From assembly GCA_024397875.1 (NCBI GenBank), contig CP073344.1, positions 859,001-923,000 on the forward strand: a stretch of DNA of 64,000 bases, given 5' to 3'. This DNA is from Amphritea atlantica. Its GTDB lineage: Bacteria > Pseudomonadota > Gammaproteobacteria > Pseudomonadales > Balneatricaceae. Every line of letters starts with the position of its first letter. Positions within the stretch are counted from its first letter, which is position 1. Of this stretch, positions 1 to 7,746 are shown piece by piece. The notes under the pieces were generated by a model, which had not been told where the DNA came from, made no database searches, and saw only the letters and a list, made by a program, of their open reading frames with translations. A program made the position numbers and the translations under genes.

Positions 1-511
1 CAGTGAAGCTGTCGAACACGTCAAAATATCGAAAAACTGGCCCATAGGTAGCATCTATCAGGTGAAACTTTTCTCCTGAAAAAAATGGAACACCGCAGAT
101 CGCCTTTTCAATAAGTTGAAATTTCCGTTTTATGTCAGTATGGCTTGTTTGAAAAGCTGTTCTGTCTTTTGCGTTGTAAAGGCTGGCGATGTTGTTCAGA
201 ATTCCAGCGCTCATCTCTATCCACGATCGATGATACGCTTTCTCAAAACTATCCGTTGAGTGCAGGGAACCGGATGTCACTTCATCCAGATACTCGCAAA
301 TGACCGCTGATTCAAAGAGGGTGCGGTTATCATCAACTACTAGAATAGGAACCTTTCCCAGAGGGGATGTTTGCTCACACCACGCCGGTTTTTTGGCAAG
401 ATCAATATCGCTTCTGGTGTAGCGGATACGCTTCTCTTTCAACGTGATAATTGCACGTTGCACATATGGACACAATGCGTGGCTAATGAGATGAAAACTG
501 TGTTGTTTCAT
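1..511 (-). CDS. Glutathione S-transferase family protein (partial, C-terminus outside window)
   Basis: The minus-strand frame is open from an ATG at 511 to the window edge, giving about 170 N-terminal residues. The N-terminus reads like a thioredoxin-fold GST domain: a CPYVQR motif at about residues 14-19 sits where the glutathione-binding Cys or Ser falls, followed by SPLGKVPIL near residue 55 (the cis-Pro strand) and ESAVICEYLDE, the glutathione gamma-glutamyl contact motif. The start overlaps the stop of the upstream DoxX gene by four bases (ATGA), so the two are almost certainly co-translated. Cys14 suggests an omega/beta-like GST acting in thiol reduction or deglutathionylation (inference). 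The substrate is unknown and the C-terminal helical domain is not fully visible. Confidence 0.85.
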   Translation of the reverse strand, partial: MKQHSFHLISHALCPYVQRAIITLKEKRIRYTRSDIDLAKKPAWCEQTSPLGKVPILVVDDNRTLFESAVICEYLDEVTSGSLHSTDSFEKAYHRSWIEMSAGILNNIASLYNAKDRTAFQTSHTDIKRKFQLIEKAICGVPFFSGEKFHLIDATYGPVFRYFDVFDSFT

Positions 512-948
512 GAGTGGATTTCCAATCTGTTGCAGGGTGATTTTTTTGATTGAAAATATGCACTGATAGAATATTTCCCGTCACCCACACCAAATTGTGC
601 CACCGCCATAATGGTAAGCAGTAGAGGGTATTCCCAACCTCCTTCCGTGTTACTGAAAAGCCATCCATTGGTTGAGTGCACCCAGGTAGCGCCAAGTAAA
701 ATGGGTATTACGAGCGCAGAGAAAAGCCTTGTTTTAAAACCCAGCACAAGAGCCACACCAGCAATGGCTTCCACAAAAAAAACAATATAGGCGAGTATCT
801 CCGGTAACCCGATTGAGGCAAAAAACTGTGCGGTGCCCGCTAAGGTATATACGATCATTTTTAGATAGAGGCTATGTGCCATAAGTACGATACCAAGCGA
901 AGCTCTTAAGATAGATGCACCGATAGCGGGATTGAGTATGAGGTTCAT
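508..948 (-). CDS. DoxX family membrane protein
   Basis: The 146-residue protein has four hydrophobic segments and the family pattern: an early LRASLGIVLMAHS helix, a GLPEILAYIVFFVEAIAGVAL stretch split over helices 2-3, then LGFKTRLFSALVIP. DoxX proteins are small inner-membrane proteins linked to thiol and oxidative-stress handling in some bacteria; the exact reaction is not established. A good ribosome-binding site (GGGAG) precedes the ATG at 948. The gene is first of a two-gene unit with the GST, which fits a redox or detoxification role. It is divergent from a LysR gene across about 110 bp, so that regulator probably controls it. Confidence 0.85.
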   Translation of the reverse strand: MNLILNPAIGASILRASLGIVLMAHSLYLKMIVYTLAGTAQFFASIGLPEILAYIVFFVEAIAGVALVLGFKTRLFSALVIPILLGATWVHSTNGWLFSNTEGGWEYPLLLTIMAVAQFGVGDGKYSISAYFQSKKSPCNRLEIHS

Positions 949-1032
949 TGTGGTTATCTCCCTTTAGGTAAGTGTCTGTGTATTATGCTGTTTGCGGTAA
1001 TAGTGGTAAATTAGCTAAATTCGCAAAGTAAT

Positions 1033-1048
1033 ATTGCAAAATTGCAAT
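1033..1048. promoter_or_regulatory. Palindromic LysR-type operator between doxX and lysR
   Basis: A perfect inverted repeat ATTGCAA-AA-TTGCAAT lies 15 bp before the LysR start and contains a T-N11-A core, the classic LysR-type box. It sits in the divergent intergenic space, where it could serve autorepression of the LysR gene and control of doxX-GST. No binding data; assignment is by position and symmetry. Confidence 0.55.
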
Positions 1049-1062
1049 ACATGGGGAGTTGT

Positions 1063-1932
1063 ATGGATTGGAATTCATTGAAGGTCTTTCTGTCTATCGC
1101 CCGTCGGGGAACTTTATCCGGGGCGGCCAATGAACTTGTCGTTAATCACTCAACCATTTTCAGGCGCTTGAATGCCTTTGAGGAAGAAATAGGTGGTCAG
1201 CTGTTTGAACGTATAAATAACCGCTACGAATTGACAACATTGGGACATGAGCTGCTGGAGCTTGCACAAAATATTGAAAACTCTTTTGATGGTATCAGCC
1301 GTCACATTGTTGGCAAAGATTTTCAGCCCAGGGGGATCGTGAAGATCACCGCACCCAACAACATCGCTTATCGTTATTTGCCTCGTTACATTTCTGAATT
1401 TAATATCCTTTATCCTGAGATACATATTGAGTTGTTGGTGAGTAATCAAGAATTCAATATGTCTAACCGTCAAGCTGATATTGCGGTGCGAGCGACACCT
1501 TCACCGCCAGAGCATTTGATTGGAAAAAAAGTAAGCACCCTTCATTGGAGTGTCTATGGCAGCAAGCGTTATGAAGATACATTTGGTTTACCCAGAGATA
1601 CGAGTGAGTTGATAAGTCATTCTTTAATTGGTGCGACAGGAGCCATCTGTCGTCTGCCAGCATTCACCTGGTTAGATAAGCACTTTGCGCATCAAATCAT
1701 CGCTCGTTGTGATGATTTGACCGCGATGTCCTACTTTGTAGAGTCGGGCCAGGGGTTGGCACTTTTACCTGATGATCAACTCCGTCCAGAGATAACAAGA
1801 TTGTTTGGTGTTCAGGAGAATAATCCCAGTAACCTATGGTTGTTAACTCACCCGGATCTACGTAATGTTGAAAGAATAAAACTGGTTATGCAGTATTTAA
1901 CCAAGGCCTTTTCGCAGGAATGGCTTACCTAA
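1063..1932 (+). CDS. LysR family transcriptional regulator
   Basis: About 289 residues, the usual family length. Residues 1-60 form the winged HTH (MDWNSLKVFLSIARRGTLSG, then LVVNHSTIFRRLNAFEEEIG) and residues about 90-289 form the periplasmic-binding-like effector domain. The ATG at 1063 is chosen because it gives the canonical MDWNSLKVF start and follows GGGGAG at 1053-1058. An upstream in-frame TTG at 1042 lies inside the operator palindrome and is unlikely. The gene is divergent from doxX-GST, its likely target. The inducing ligand cannot be told from sequence. Confidence 0.88.
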   Translation: MDWNSLKVFLSIARRGTLSGAANELVVNHSTIFRRLNAFEEEIGGQLFERINNRYELTTLGHELLELAQNIENSFDGISRHIVGKDFQPRGIVKITAPNNIAYRYLPRYISEFNILYPEIHIELLVSNQEFNMSNRQADIAVRATPSPPEHLIGKKVSTLHWSVYGSKRYEDTFGLPRDTSELISHSLIGATGAICRLPAFTWLDKHFAHQIIARCDDLTAMSYFVESGQGLALLPDDQLRPEITRLFGVQENNPSNLWLLTHPDLRNVERIKLVMQYLTKAFSQEWLT

Positions 1933-2106
1933 ACCAAGTTGACCATCGGAAGAACTCTAGGGCACTGTTGCCGGACACATTTTCCGTTATGCTACAGACT
2001 TGCCGCAGAGCGCTGCGTTAAATGGCCTGGGCCCCACAAATCAATAGTGCCTCACAAACCAATAGGCAGGAAACACGTTACTCCGCCGCATGAATAAGGA
2101 AATAAC

Positions 2107-3246
2107 ATGCATCGAATCCGTTCGGTTTTTATCCTCTCCATCCTGGTCGCACTGTGGATCACCCCTATAACCGCCGGTGCGCGGGAGTTGATCGCCAATT
2201 TCGTTTATGTCGGCTGCAACCGGGTCGGTTTCGGAGCGACCGACGCGGCACCGAGTACGGCCAATGTGGCGCAGTTGCAGCAGACCCTTGCCGATATTGC
2301 GGCGCTACCGGTGAAGCCTGATTACTTCTTCTTTGTCGGCGATATGGTGTTGGGAATGCAGGCCGATGGCGGCAAGACTCTGTCAGCTGAGCTGGATGCC
2401 TGGAAACCACTTGTGGATGAAACCCGGTTCGCCACGAGCGGTATCGAGCTGCTACCGATTGTGGGTAACCATGAGGCCGATGCGTCAACGCAGGTCAGCG
2501 ATGGCAGTTACGTGGAATATCCGGACGCGGCCAACCTGTCCGCGTGGGTGAACTGGCTGAATACCCATGATCTTGCCAAGGCGGACAATGGTCCCTCGGG
2601 AGCGGCGGAGCTGAAAAGTGACCTGCTGGAAGAAGACAACAACCAGACCCAGACTTACTCCTTCGATGATCTGAGCAGCGGTGTTCACTACCTGATGTTG
2701 AATACCGATTCTCTGTCGACCGTTCCCAACCCGAGCCTGCCGGGCAAAACGGTGGCGAGTTGGGTTCCGCTGCACTGGGTGGAGAAGGATTTCGCCAGGG
2801 CGGAACAGAATCCACAGATTAAAAGGATCGTGGTGCTGGCCCATAAGCCACTGGTGCTCGATAACCCGGGGCCGCACGATGTGGTATATGACACCGCTCC
2901 TTATACGCTGGGCAACACGCTGCTGACGCTGTTCAGCAACTCAGAGAAATTCGCCGGATACTTCGCCGCCCATGCCCATGAATGGCTCTACACTGACAAG
3001 CTCGGGCCGAAGCAAAACGTAACTCAGGTGATCGCCGGCAATGGCGGCAGTCAGCTGGAGAGCAACTGGAATCCTGCTGGCGGGGCCTACTTTGGCTTTA
3101 CCCGGGTGAATATCTACGATGACAACACGGTTGGGGTTGTCTCCTACACCCGACCGGCACCGACACCGTATGACGCCACGAGCGCTCAACCGGCTGCAAA
3201 ACCTTTGCCGGAAATCTTCTTTTCCGTCGCTGGGGGAGGGGACTAA
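2107..3246 (+). CDS. Exported calcineurin-like metallophosphoesterase
   Basis: The 379-residue protein starts with a Sec signal peptide (about residues 1-25, ending near TAGA). Metallophosphoesterase motifs follow in order: VGDMVLG near residue 78, GNHE at 120-123, AHKPL near 245 and AHAHEW near 288-292, which together make most of a binuclear metal site. The usual first motif (DxH) is not evident; that region reads VGCNRVGFG. It should act in the periplasm on phosphoesters such as nucleotides or phosphorylated sugars, but the substrate is unknown. It stands alone, downstream of the LysR gene but separated by about 170 bp, and has no obvious operon partner. Confidence 0.85.
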   Translation: MHRIRSVFILSILVALWITPITAGARELIANFVYVGCNRVGFGATDAAPSTANVAQLQQTLADIAALPVKPDYFFFVGDMVLGMQADGGKTLSAELDAWKPLVDETRFATSGIELLPIVGNHEADASTQVSDGSYVEYPDAANLSAWVNWLNTHDLAKADNGPSGAAELKSDLLEEDNNQTQTYSFDDLSSGVHYLMLNTDSLSTVPNPSLPGKTVASWVPLHWVEKDFARAEQNPQIKRIVVLAHKPLVLDNPGPHDVVYDTAPYTLGNTLLTLFSNSEKFAGYFAAHAHEWLYTDKLGPKQNVTQVIAGNGGSQLESNWNPAGGAYFGFTRVNIYDDNTVGVVSYTRPAPTPYDATSAQPAAKPLPEIFFSVAGGGD

Positions 3247-3445
3247 GGATCGATATCCCGTGTTCTCTGTAGTCAGTTCAGCTGCGATGGAATTTGGGGG
3301 CCGTGAAACAATTATGATTTATTTAGTTTTATAAAAAATAGAACCAGGGCCAGGAGTCCGTTCACTTTTCATCAGGCGCACAAGCAAGGACGCAGCAATC
3401 TGATGGCCGTTTAGTTTTGCGTTAACAATCAGGAGTACACGGGGT

Positions 3446-3805
3446 ATGAGCAATACATTAACGGGCGAATGCCTGTGCGGTAACGTAAAGTTCTCCGTTG
3501 CAGATAACTTTAAGGCTTTTTACCAATGCCATTGTCGGGAGTGTCAACAACTAACCGGCCCTGCATTTGCCTCCAACATTTTCACAGATCGGGATAACAT
3601 CGAGTGGCTTTGTGGCCGAAACCAGATCACCCGTTATGAACACCCTTCACGAGAGCTCTCCAAGTCATTTTGCAAAACGTGTGGCTCTGCCGTCCCGTTT
3701 GTAAACAAAGCCAGATCCTCATTAATTGTTCCTGCGGGTTCATTAAATCAGTTACCCAATATACAGCCGCAAGCCAATATCTTTACAGCTGAAGAAGCGT
3801 GTTGA
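3446..3805 (+). CDS. GFA (CENP-V/Gfa-like) zinc-binding protein, short C-terminus
   Basis: The 119-residue protein has the GFA zinc pattern: C9-x-C11, C28-x-C30-x2-C33 and C76-x2-C79. Family members are annotated as glutathione-dependent formaldehyde-activating-like, but most have no proven enzyme activity. The stop falls straight after IFTAEEAC, where relatives usually continue through a WYD-type tail of roughly 10-15 residues, so the gene may be slightly truncated by a point mutation; it could still fold. The gene stands alone, with about 200 bp before and after it. A second GFA gene lies at 40071-40505 but is not closely similar. Confidence 0.85.
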   Translation: MSNTLTGECLCGNVKFSVADNFKAFYQCHCRECQQLTGPAFASNIFTDRDNIEWLCGRNQITRYEHPSRELSKSFCKTCGSAVPFVNKARSSLIVPAGSLNQLPNIQPQANIFTAEEAC

Positions 3806-3855
3806 TTAAAGCCGGGGTTACAAGCTGAGAGTTTTAGCGGTTTTCCTGAATAAAT

Positions 3856-3961
3856 ATTTAACACCGATGCATCGCCTCGGAGCTAATATAAAACTGATGC
3901 TTGTGCATGGCAGAACTCTGCAATGCAGTACCGGTAAAGCCTATATCCGACACCGTTAAAT
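3856..3961 (+). repeat. Inverted-repeat element with attC-like ends
   Basis: ATTTAAC at 3856-3862 and its exact complement GTTAAAT at 3955-3961 bound 106 bp. They match the RYYYAAC and GTTRRRY end consensus of integron attC sites, and the length is in range. Inside is a hairpin, TGCATgGCAG-AACT-CTGCaATGCA (3904-3927). The inner L boxes are only weakly complementary, no second copy was found in the window, and no integrase gene is present. It may therefore be a lone or decayed attC or an unrelated palindrome. Confidence 0.25.
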
Positions 3962-4016
3962 GATCGGCTGCTTAAGTTTAGCCGCCAAACAGTGATGAAA
4001 TTTTCAGGAGGATCCT

Positions 4017-4868
4017 ATGCAAGATAGAAACTACACCATCAAAACAATGGATCGAAAGGAAATAGATATTGCCATTGAATGGGCAGTAAAAGAGGGTTGG
4101 AATCCCGGCCTGCATGATGCTGACTGCTATTACTCCGCTGATTCGAATGGCTTTCTCATCGGGCTGCTGGGTGACGAACCCATTGCCACGATTTCTGCGA
4201 TCAAATATGGAGAGTCTTTTGGCTTTATTGGATTCTACATTGTCAAACCCGAGCACCGTGGCAAAGGCTATGGGATTCAAATCTGGAACGCGGGGCTTAA
4301 ATATCTTGAAGGCGTTAACATCGGTCTTGATGGTGTGGTGACCCAGCAAGAAAACTACATCAAGTCTGGTTTTAAGCTTGCCTATCGCAATATCCGCTAC
4401 GAAGGGGTTGGTGGCGGCACGCACCCCCAAAACGCTGAGATTGTAGAACTCGCCACATTACCTTTTGAAACCATTGATCAATACGATCAGCCATTTTTCC
4501 CTGCTAACAGGTCGCAGTTTGCCCAGTCATGGATTACCCAGCCTGAGAGTCATGCGCTGGGCATCCTGCAGAATGGCCAGCTGGCGGGCTATGGTGTCAT
4601 ACGTAAATGCCGCAATGGTTATAAAATTGGCCCTCTCTATGCGGACAATCCAGAATTGGCCGAATCTCTTTTTCTGGCCTTAAAATCCACAACACGTTCA
4701 TCGGAAACGATTTTCCTTGATACACCCGATATTAATCCGGCAGCGGTTGCATTGGCTGAGGGCAATAATATGAGTGCCTCATTTGAAACGGCCAGAATGT
4801 ATACGGGCGATTTTCCTGATCTTCCAATACAGCGCCTTTTTGGTGTGACATCTTTTGAGATCGGGTGA
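4017..4868 (+). CDS. GNAT family N-acetyltransferase with C-terminal second domain
   Basis: The 283-residue protein has an N-terminal GNAT domain with the acetyl-CoA pyrophosphate loop RGKGYG at residues 81-86, preceded by the FIGFYIVKPEH strand. The second half (about 150-283) resembles the Acetyltransf_18-type domain seen in YitH-like GNATs (GPLYADNPELAESL, IFLDTPDINPAAV). The ATG has a strong AGGAGG site 6 bp upstream. It probably transfers an acetyl group to a small amine or amino acid; the substrate is unknown. It sits alone among unrelated small genes, just after the attC-like element. Confidence 0.88.
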   Translation: MQDRNYTIKTMDRKEIDIAIEWAVKEGWNPGLHDADCYYSADSNGFLIGLLGDEPIATISAIKYGESFGFIGFYIVKPEHRGKGYGIQIWNAGLKYLEGVNIGLDGVVTQQENYIKSGFKLAYRNIRYEGVGGGTHPQNAEIVELATLPFETIDQYDQPFFPANRSQFAQSWITQPESHALGILQNGQLAGYGVIRKCRNGYKIGPLYADNPELAESLFLALKSTTRSSETIFLDTPDINPAAVALAEGNNMSASFETARMYTGDFPDLPIQRLFGVTSFEIG

Positions 4869-4906
4869 GAGAGGCTGGGTGGTTAGTAAAATGCTGTTAC
4901 GGTAAT

Positions 4907-4940
4907 TTCACCGCCCGCGGTGAAGCTATGCTTAGCTTCA
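4907..4940. repeat. Two overlapping, mutually exclusive hairpins
   Basis: TTCACCGC-CC-GCGGTGAA (4907-4924) and TGAAGCTA-TGCT-TAGCTTCA (4921-4940) are both perfect 8-bp stems that share TGAA. Only one can form at a time. They lie between the GNAT stop and the start of the VOC pseudogene and carry no T-run, so they are not a plain terminator. Confidence 0.5.
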
Positions 4941-4957
4941 GGTTAAAGGACAAATCC

Positions 4958-5338
4958 ATGAAAAGTAGTCCCGTTGTATGGTTTGAAATCTAGGTCCAGG
5001 AGGTGGATCGCGCTAAAGCGCTCTATGAAGCGGTGTTCAACGTCAAACTGGAAAAATGCCTGCTCCAATAGAGGACATGGATATGAAAATGTGGAGCTTT
5101 CCCGCAGATAAGGACGATTCTATGGCCACCTACGGAGCCTGTGGCATGCTCGTCAAAATGGAAGGTTAGTGGTGGCACACTGTTCTATTTTGCGTGTGAG
5201 GACTGCGCTGAGGAAGCTTCCCAGGTTATCAAAAACGGCGGCAGTATTGTGAAGGGGAAAATGTCTATTGGTGAACACGGGTTCATCTGCCTCGCGAAAG
5301 AAACGGAAGATAATATGATAGGTTTTTACTCCGTGTAA
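4958..5338 (+). pseudogene. Decayed VOC/glyoxalase-family gene
   Basis: Translation in three frames gives successive pieces of one small VOC protein. It starts MKSSPVVWFEI followed by an in-frame TAG (4991-4993), then VQEVDRAKALYEAVFNVKLEK. A frameshift near 5050 leads to PAPIEDMDMKMWSFPADKDD and YGACGMLVKMEG. A second shift near 5166 leads to GGTLFYFACEDCAEEA and ends DNMIGFYSV. The whole reads as a family of about 125 residues with one nonsense and two frameshift changes, so it is not functional. An AAAGGA site precedes the ATG, showing a once-active gene. Sequencing error seems unlikely with three lesions. Confidence 0.85.
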
Positions 5339-5416
5339 TGCCGGGAAAGCTGGGGAATACTGCGGTAGATGGATTTTTATGTCAAAATCGAAGGCTTTGT
5401 CAGGTGAACAAGAAGC

Positions 5417-5881
5417 GTGAACGATATGGAAGTTATAGAACTGGACCCTGCAGCAAAAAATGTCAGAGAGATCATTGAAGATATTGATGGGTTAATGAAC
5501 GCTCTCTACCCACAGGAAAGTAACCAGCTACTATCAATTGAGGAACTTAAAGAGAAAAATGTACATTTTATAGGTGTGAAAAACAATCAGGATATTCTCG
5601 GCTGTGGTGCCTTAGTTTATAAAAACAATGATGGTGTTTATGGTGAGTTGAAGCGAGTTTATGTCAAATCAAAATACCGTGGTCAGGGCGTTTCTAAAGT
5701 TATTATGCAAGCGTTGATTGCACATGCAAGAAAATCTCAATTACCTGTGATTCGCCTTGAAGCCGGTATCAGACAGCCTGAAGCGTTAAGCTTATATAAA
5801 AAAGTTGGTTTTCAAGAGCGACAAGAGTATGGCAGTTATCAATATGATCCTTTGAGTATCTATATGGAACTAAAACTATGA
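5417..5881 (+). CDS. GNAT family N-acetyltransferase
   Basis: The 154-residue single-domain GNAT has the acetyl-CoA loop YRGQGVS at residues 87-93 after the ELKRVYVKSK strand, and the C-terminal LYKKVGFQERQEYG motif typical of YhbS/RimI-like acetyltransferases. The start is a GTG at 5417 or an in-frame ATG at 5426; only a weak AGAAG site precedes them. The gene is visibly more A/T-rich than the metabolic operons further along. It follows the VOC pseudogene and has no operon partner. The substrate is unknown. Confidence 0.83.
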   Translation: MNDMEVIELDPAAKNVREIIEDIDGLMNALYPQESNQLLSIEELKEKNVHFIGVKNNQDILGCGALVYKNNDGVYGELKRVYVKSKYRGQGVSKVIMQALIAHARKSQLPVIRLEAGIRQPEALSLYKKVGFQERQEYGSYQYDPLSIYMELKL

Positions 5882-6051
5882 TTCATATAATGATTTTAAA
5901 TGGTGAAAAATATAGTCGGCTGTTTATATTTTGAATATAAGGTTTTGTTATAAAAGAATGTTATGGCTCTCTGTTAATTTGAAGCGCTGTCATTCTGGTA
6001 AATTGGGTATAAAACAATAATGCAAGCGAACCGTGAAGCAGATGGGATTGT

Positions 6052-6405
6052 ATGTACACTAACCGAGATATAATTGCGCGACTGCGGGAGAACATTCCAT
6101 CGTTTGAGTGTGTGCCCGGCTGCCATGATTGTTGTGGCCCGGTAACCACTTCTTCGGAAGAGATGTCACGGCTACCGGTGAAAACTGAGGCTGAGCATCA
6201 GGCAAAATTAGAGGACTTTACCTGCGTCCATCTGGGGCCTGATGGTTGTACGGTGTATGCCGAACGTCCGTTGATCTGCCGATTGTTTGGCACCACACCT
6301 AATATGCCCTGCCCGAATGGTAAACGCCCGGACGTGATGATTGACTCCGACATTGAGGGTCAGATTCATCACTACATCGCTAACACGCGGCAAGTGTTAG
6401 TGTAA
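6052..6405 (+). CDS. YkgJ-family cysteine cluster protein
   Basis: The 117-residue protein has Cys residues at 20, 24, 27, 28, 58, 66, 76 and 87. The GCHDCCG and RPLICRLFG motifs place it in the YkgJ/CxxCxxCC family, thought to bind a zinc or iron ion or an Fe-S cluster. No enzymatic function is established. It is a free-standing gene ending about 120 bp before the convergent TetR gene. Confidence 0.82.
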   Translation: MYTNRDIIARLRENIPSFECVPGCHDCCGPVTTSSEEMSRLPVKTEAEHQAKLEDFTCVHLGPDGCTVYAERPLICRLFGTTPNMPCPNGKRPDVMIDSDIEGQIHHYIANTRQVLV

Positions 6406-6523
6406 GTTATCGCGACCCTGCGTTGCTGATGTACAGGGGGCAGGGTGACTCCTTTAGTGCTGCTGCGCTGTCTTTCGCGCATTTAGTTGCTCGATCTAAC
6501 CGCACAGGGGGCAGTGCAGTAAT

Positions 6524-7072
6524 TCACTGCATCAATGCGGCAATAATGTGATCGACGGCCTTCAGAGCCTCTTCGGGTGTGGTGTCATATTGCGCATGGA
6601 TAATCGCGCCGTCTATGGCAACGGCCAGTGCATTTAACAGGTCGTCACGCTGAGTCGATGGCGGCACGAATTCAGAAAGAACCTGAACCATCTGCTGCTT
6701 ATGATGGCGGGTAATCTCGCAGACCTCCGGTAACTCATTCGCCAGTTCGCCGACGGAATTGATAAACGCACAGCCTCTGAATTGCTCACTGTGAAACCAC
6801 TCGGCTAAGGCGGGGACAATCGCATGAACGTCCTGACCATGCCGCTCCAGAGCACCTTTAAACCATGAGATCCAGCGCTGATGCCGGTATTCCAGAAAGG
6901 CCCGGATCAGATCATTTTTGCTTGGGAAATGGCGATAGAAGGTGACCTTAGCCACGCCTGACTCCGCGATAATCCGATCTATACCCGTGGCCCTGATACC
7001 ATTTCGATAAAAAAGGTCGTGGGCGGTGGTCAGGATGCGGTCGCGTGCGGGTAATTTTTTAATGGGTTGCAT
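6524..7072 (-). CDS. TetR/AcrR family transcriptional repressor
   Basis: About 182 residues starting at MQPIKKLPARDRILTTAHDL. The N-terminal HTH reads GIDRIIAESGVAKVTFYRHF, then SKNDLIRAF; the rest is a helical ligand-binding domain. The ATG at 7072 is chosen over an upstream in-frame start at 7162 because the longer form would translate through both operator palindromes. It is divergent from the DUF1348 gene, and two palindromes between them suggest it represses both itself and that gene. The ligand is unknown. Confidence 0.87.
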   Translation of the reverse strand: MQPIKKLPARDRILTTAHDLFYRNGIRATGIDRIIAESGVAKVTFYRHFPSKNDLIRAFLEYRHQRWISWFKGALERHGQDVHAIVPALAEWFHSEQFRGCAFINSVGELANELPEVCEITRHHKQQMVQVLSEFVPPSTQRDDLLNALAVAIDGAIIHAQYDTTPEEALKAVDHIIAALMQ

Positions 7073-7082
7073 TGGCGCATTA

Positions 7083-7140
7083 TAGACAGACCTGTCTATC
7101 TTGTGTAGTCTCCTGTTTATGGGTAGACAGATCTGTCTAC
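7083..7140. promoter_or_regulatory. Twin TetR operators
   Basis: Two near-identical palindromes: TAGACAG-AC-CTGTCTA at 7083-7098 and GTAGACAGATCTGTCTAC at 7123-7140, perfect over 18 bp. Their centres are 41 bp apart, about four helical turns, so two dimers would bind on the same DNA face. They fill the space between the divergent TetR and DUF1348 genes. Confidence 0.78.
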
Positions 7141-7182
7141 TTGGGATCCATAAATAGTGCATAAAGAGAGCAGGAGATCATT

Positions 7183-7650
7183 ATGGAACAGAAATTACCT
7201 TTACCCCCATTTAACCCCGAAACGGCGGCTAAAAAAGTCCGGATGGCGGAAGATGCCTGGAATTCCCGCGACCCGGATCGGGTTGTACAGGTCTATACGG
7301 AAGATACCGTCTGGAGAAATCGGGCAGAATTTCCTGTGGGGCGTGAGCAGGTCCATCAATTTTTGCAGCGTAAATGGGCCCGTGAATCAGACTATCGCTT
7401 AATCAAGGAACTATGGAGTTTCACGGAAAACCGAATCGCCGTTCGCTTCGCTTATGAATGGCATGATGATTCCGGTCAGTGGTTTCGTGCCTATGGTAAC
7501 GAAAACTGGGAGTTCAATGAGTCAGGCTATATGCAACGACGTTTCGCGAGTATTAACGATTTACCGATCAAAGAGACGGAGCGAAAGTTTCATTGGCCAT
7601 TGGGTCGCAGGCCAGATGACCACCCCGGATTGAGTGAGCTTGGTTTATAA
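7183..7650 (+). CDS. DUF1348 / NTF2-like protein
   Basis: The 155-residue protein belongs to the DUF1348 group of NTF2-fold proteins: [20 protein letters not shown], then a [15 protein letters not shown] segment and [11 protein letters not shown] near the C-terminal part. The NTF2 cone fold often binds small hydrophobic ligands, but no activity is assigned to DUF1348. An AGGAG site lies about 8 bp before the ATG. It is divergent from the TetR gene and sits just beyond its operators, which makes it the likely repressed target and perhaps part of a stress or detoxification response. Confidence 0.85.
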   Translation: MEQKLPLPPFNPETAAKKVRMAEDAWNSRDPDRVVQVYTEDTVWRNRAEFPVGREQVHQFLQRKWARESDYRLIKELWSFTENRIAVRFAYEWHDDSGQWFRAYGNENWEFNESGYMQRRFASINDLPIKETERKFHWPLGRRPDDHPGLSELGL

Positions 7651-7746
7651 CGTGCGTGAAGTGTTAAGCGCAAATTGATGACACAGGGTAGACGGGTGTC
7701 GTTTTGGCGTTTCGGGCGTTATCAGGGATCTGTTACCACGGAACTG

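Noticed and set aside
1961..1971. GGCACTGTTGC, like the end of IS6/IS26-type elements
   Set aside because: Only 11 bases match, no partner end and no transposase frame is nearby; probably chance.
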